A DNA stretch of 64,000 nt, taken from positions 3,999,501 through 4,063,500 of the forward strand of contig NZ_CP102268.1 of assembly GCF_025148285.1 (NCBI RefSeq). The letters are read 5' to 3'. The notes under the pieces are model-generated. The model was given only the letters and a program-made list of their open reading frames with translations, was not told the origin of the DNA and searched no databases. The stretch comes from Marvinbryantia formatexigens DSM 14469 (GTDB lineage: Bacteria > Bacillota > Clostridia > Lachnospirales > Lachnospiraceae). The number at the start of each line of letters is the position of its first letter. Within the stretch, counting starts at the first letter, position 1. The position numbers and the translations under genes were made by a program. Below, one piece after another: positions 61,253 through 64,000 of the stretch.

Positions 61253-62625
61253 GTACCTTAATTGAAGAAGCTGTCAGCAGGCAGCGCGCAAATTTTAATA
61301 AGGGTGTTACCAGAAGCTATGAGTTCCGCATCGAGCAGCTAAAAAAGCTGCCGGCGTGGATTCATGCGCACGAACAGGACATTTACGACGCGCTTTACGG
61401 GGACTTGAACAAGGCTCCGTTTGAGTGTTATGCGACGGAGATCGGAATCGTGCTGGACGAGGTACAGTATATGCTGAAGCATCTGCAGGGCTGGATGAAG
61501 CCGCAGCGTGTGCGCACGCCGCTTACGCAGTTTCCGTCGCAGTGTTTCCGCCTCAGCGAGCCCTACGGCGTCGTGCTGATTATGGCGCCCTGGAATTATC
61601 CCTTCCAGCTTTCGCTGGCGCCGCTTGTCGGGGCGCTTGCCGCCGGAAACTGCGCGGTGATAAAGCCGTCCGCCTACGCGCCGCATACATCCGCGCTGCT
61701 TGCCCGGATGGTGCGCGAGCTTTACCCGGACTGGCTGGTGACGGTGGTGGAGGGCGGAAGAGAGGAAAATTCCGCTCTGCTTGAGCAGCGGTTCGACTAT
61801 ATTTTCTTCACGGGCGGCGTCAGCGTCGGAAAGCTGGTCATGGAAGCGGCGGCAAAGCACCTCACGCCGGTGACGCTGGAGCTGGGCGGAAAAAGTCCCT
61901 GCATCGTGGATGAGACGGCGGACATCAGGCTTGCCGCCCGCCGGATCGTCTGGGGGAAATTTTTAAATGCCGGCCAGACCTGCGTGGCGCCCGATTATCT
62001 GCTGGTGCAGAGCAACGTAAAGGAACGGCTGGTGGCGGCGATGAAGAAGGAAATCCGCAGGCAGTTCGGAAAAGAGCCGCTGGAAAATAAAAACTATCCG
62101 AAAATCATCAACGAAAAGCATTACCGGCGTCTGGTCCGCCTGATGGAGGACTGCGGGATACTGGCGGGCGGAAAAACGTCGGATGTTTCTATGAAAATTG
62201 AGCCGACCATTCTGGATCAGGTGCATGGGGAAAGCCCGGTGATGCAGGAGGAGATTTTCGGACCATTATTCCCGGTGCTCACCTTTGATACGCTGAAGGA
62301 GGCGGCCGCCTTTGTGAACGGGCGGGAGAAGCCGCTGGCGCTTTATCTGTTTACAAAAAATAAAGAGAATGAAAAATACATTCTGTCGCACGTCTCCTAT
62401 GGCGGCGGCTGCATCAATGATACCGTCGTCCACCTGGCGACGCCGCATATGCCGTTCGGCGGCGTGGGCAGCAGCGGCATGGGCAGCTACCACGGAAGAG
62501 AGAGCTTTACCACCTTTTCCCACCAGAAAAGCATCATGAAAAAGGCACTCTGGCTGGATCTGCCGCTGCGCTATGCGCCGTACCGGAAATGGGCGCTCTC
62601 TGTTCTAAAAAAAATACAGAAGTAA
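61249..62625 (+). CDS. Aldehyde dehydrogenase (class 3-like)
   Basis: An NAD(P)-dependent aldehyde dehydrogenase of 458 residues, the shorter type related to class 3/fatty-aldehyde enzymes. The catalytic Glu lies in TLELGGKSPCIVD and the Cys in FLNAGQTCVAPDY; IMAPWNYPFQLSLAPL and GGVGSSGMGSYHG are family motifs. ATGA overlap with the alcohol dehydrogenase stop indicates coupled translation. It probably oxidises the aldehyde made or used by its neighbour. No CoA-acylating domain is seen. Confidence 0.93.
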   Translation: MSTLIEEAVSRQRANFNKGVTRSYEFRIEQLKKLPAWIHAHEQDIYDALYGDLNKAPFECYATEIGIVLDEVQYMLKHLQGWMKPQRVRTPLTQFPSQCFRLSEPYGVVLIMAPWNYPFQLSLAPLVGALAAGNCAVIKPSAYAPHTSALLARMVRELYPDWLVTVVEGGREENSALLEQRFDYIFFTGGVSVGKLVMEAAAKHLTPVTLELGGKSPCIVDETADIRLAARRIVWGKFLNAGQTCVAPDYLLVQSNVKERLVAAMKKEIRRQFGKEPLENKNYPKIINEKHYRRLVRLMEDCGILAGGKTSDVSMKIEPTILDQVHGESPVMQEEIFGPLFPVLTFDTLKEAAAFVNGREKPLALYLFTKNKENEKYILSHVSYGGGCINDTVVHLATPHMPFGGVGSSGMGSYHGRESFTTFSHQKSIMKKALWLDLPLRYAPYRKWALSVLKKIQK

Positions 62626-62640
62626 TATGGCGATTACGTG

Positions 62641-62669
62641 TTGAAAAATTGTATTTTAGTGGGTATAAT
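62641..62669 (+). promoter_or_regulatory. pta-ackA promoter
   Basis: TTGAAA, 17-nt spacer, TATAAT, about 40 bp ahead of the pta start codon. Confidence 0.85.
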
Positions 62670-62684
62670 GGATTTATATTGTAA

Positions 62685-63707
<1,023 letters not shown>

Positions 63708-63715
63708 GAATATCT

Positions 63716-63739
63716 GCGGCTCTGCCTGGGCGGAGCCGC
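63716..63739 (+). promoter_or_regulatory. Hairpin between pta and ackA
   Basis: Seven-pair stem GCGGCTC/GAGCCGC followed by only TTT. It is more likely an mRNA-processing or partial-termination structure than a full terminator. Confidence 0.5.
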
Positions 63740-63769
63740 TTTGAAAAATATCCAGGAGGAAAAGTAGAA

Positions 63770-64000
63770 ATGAATGTTTTAGTTATTAACTGCGGAAGCT
63801 CATCCCTGAAATACCAGCTGATCAATTCGGATTCCGAGGAAGTGCTCGCAAAGGGTCTCTGCGAGAGAATCGGCATCGACGGAAGACTGGTTTACCAGAA
63901 GGCGGGCTGCGACAAGGAAATCACCGAGGCGGCTATGCCGACGCACAAGCAGGCGATCCAGATGGTGCTGGATGCACTTGTAAACGAAAAGACCGGCGCG
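63770..64000 (+). CDS. ackA: Acetate kinase (5' part, cut by window end)
   Basis: Makes ATP and acetate from acetyl-phosphate. Only the first 77 codons are visible; the start MNVLVINCGSSSLKYQLI is the family's conserved nucleotide and substrate-binding N-terminus. CAGGAGG lies about 11 bases before the ATG. Its place after pta confirms the call. Confidence 0.95.
   Translation, partial: MNVLVINCGSSSLKYQLINSDSEEVLAKGLCERIGIDGRLVYQKAGCDKEITEAAMPTHKQAIQMVLDALVNEKTGA

Overview
The window looks like a chromosomal segment of a Gram-positive, spore-forming-type Clostridia, most likely a Lachnospiraceae gut anaerobe. The reasons are AGGAG-type ribosome binding sites throughout, sigma-A-type promoters with 17-nt spacers, the gene order rqcH-yicC-remA-gmk-rpoZ, a pta-ackA acetate pathway, Csp-like subtilisin proteases and small Cys-rich proteins. 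A species near Marvinbryantia or Blautia is a guess from overall feel and cannot be proven here.

1-5,700: ribosome rescue. RNase R (rnr), SmpB and tmRNA (ssrA) lie in order, then an IS200/IS605-type tnpA-only element, then rqcH on the other strand. 5,850-11,850: a housekeeping run on the + strand (yicC, remA, gmk, rpoZ, an HdeD-like membrane protein, rimO, pgsA, cinA). 11,900-16,320: an accessory stretch with two small unknown proteins, a six-unit 32-bp tandem repeat, a 55-residue protein, a Cys/Gly/Asn-rich small protein and two subtilisin-family proteases. 16,370-33,290: lactonase, aroC, a rhomboid-like protein with a Cys cluster, an LTA-synthase-type sulfatase, nagB-nagA, metY, tRNA-Leu(CAA), a MATE transporter, a zinc-finger membrane protein, polA-coaE-walJ, and an ACT protein plus UPF0210 protein separated by an 83-bp tandem repeat. 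A 227-bp palindrome follows, then tmcAL on the - strand.

35,100-58,200: an AT-richer surface-polysaccharide island bounded by two paralogous 280-residue tyrosine recombinases. It encodes a CpsB-type phosphatase, Wzz/CpsC, a CpsD tyrosine kinase, a LytR_C protein, an initiating sugar transferase, a nucleotide-sugar epimerase, eight predicted glycosyltransferase polypeptides (two forming an Alg14/Alg13 pair), a Wzy polymerase, a Wzx flippase, a DegT aminotransferase, a WbqC protein, an ATP-grasp ligase and a GH39-type glycosidase. Together they would build, export, polymerise, modify and trim one polysaccharide.

The main discovery candidate is the control of this island. Between the first recombinase and cpsB lies a 145-bp segment flanked by perfect 29-bp inverted repeats. 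It carries a good extended -10 promoter that, in this sequence, points away from the polysaccharide genes. This is the architecture of a phase-variable promoter switch, caught in its OFF orientation. A smaller, diverged version of the same layout (recombinase, imperfect inverted sites, promoter, gene) follows the second recombinase and faces an AAA-ATPase/PD-(D/E)XK gene.

60,000-64,000: an iron-type alcohol dehydrogenase with a possible 17-residue leader peptide, an aldehyde dehydrogenase, pta, and the start of ackA, cut by the window end.
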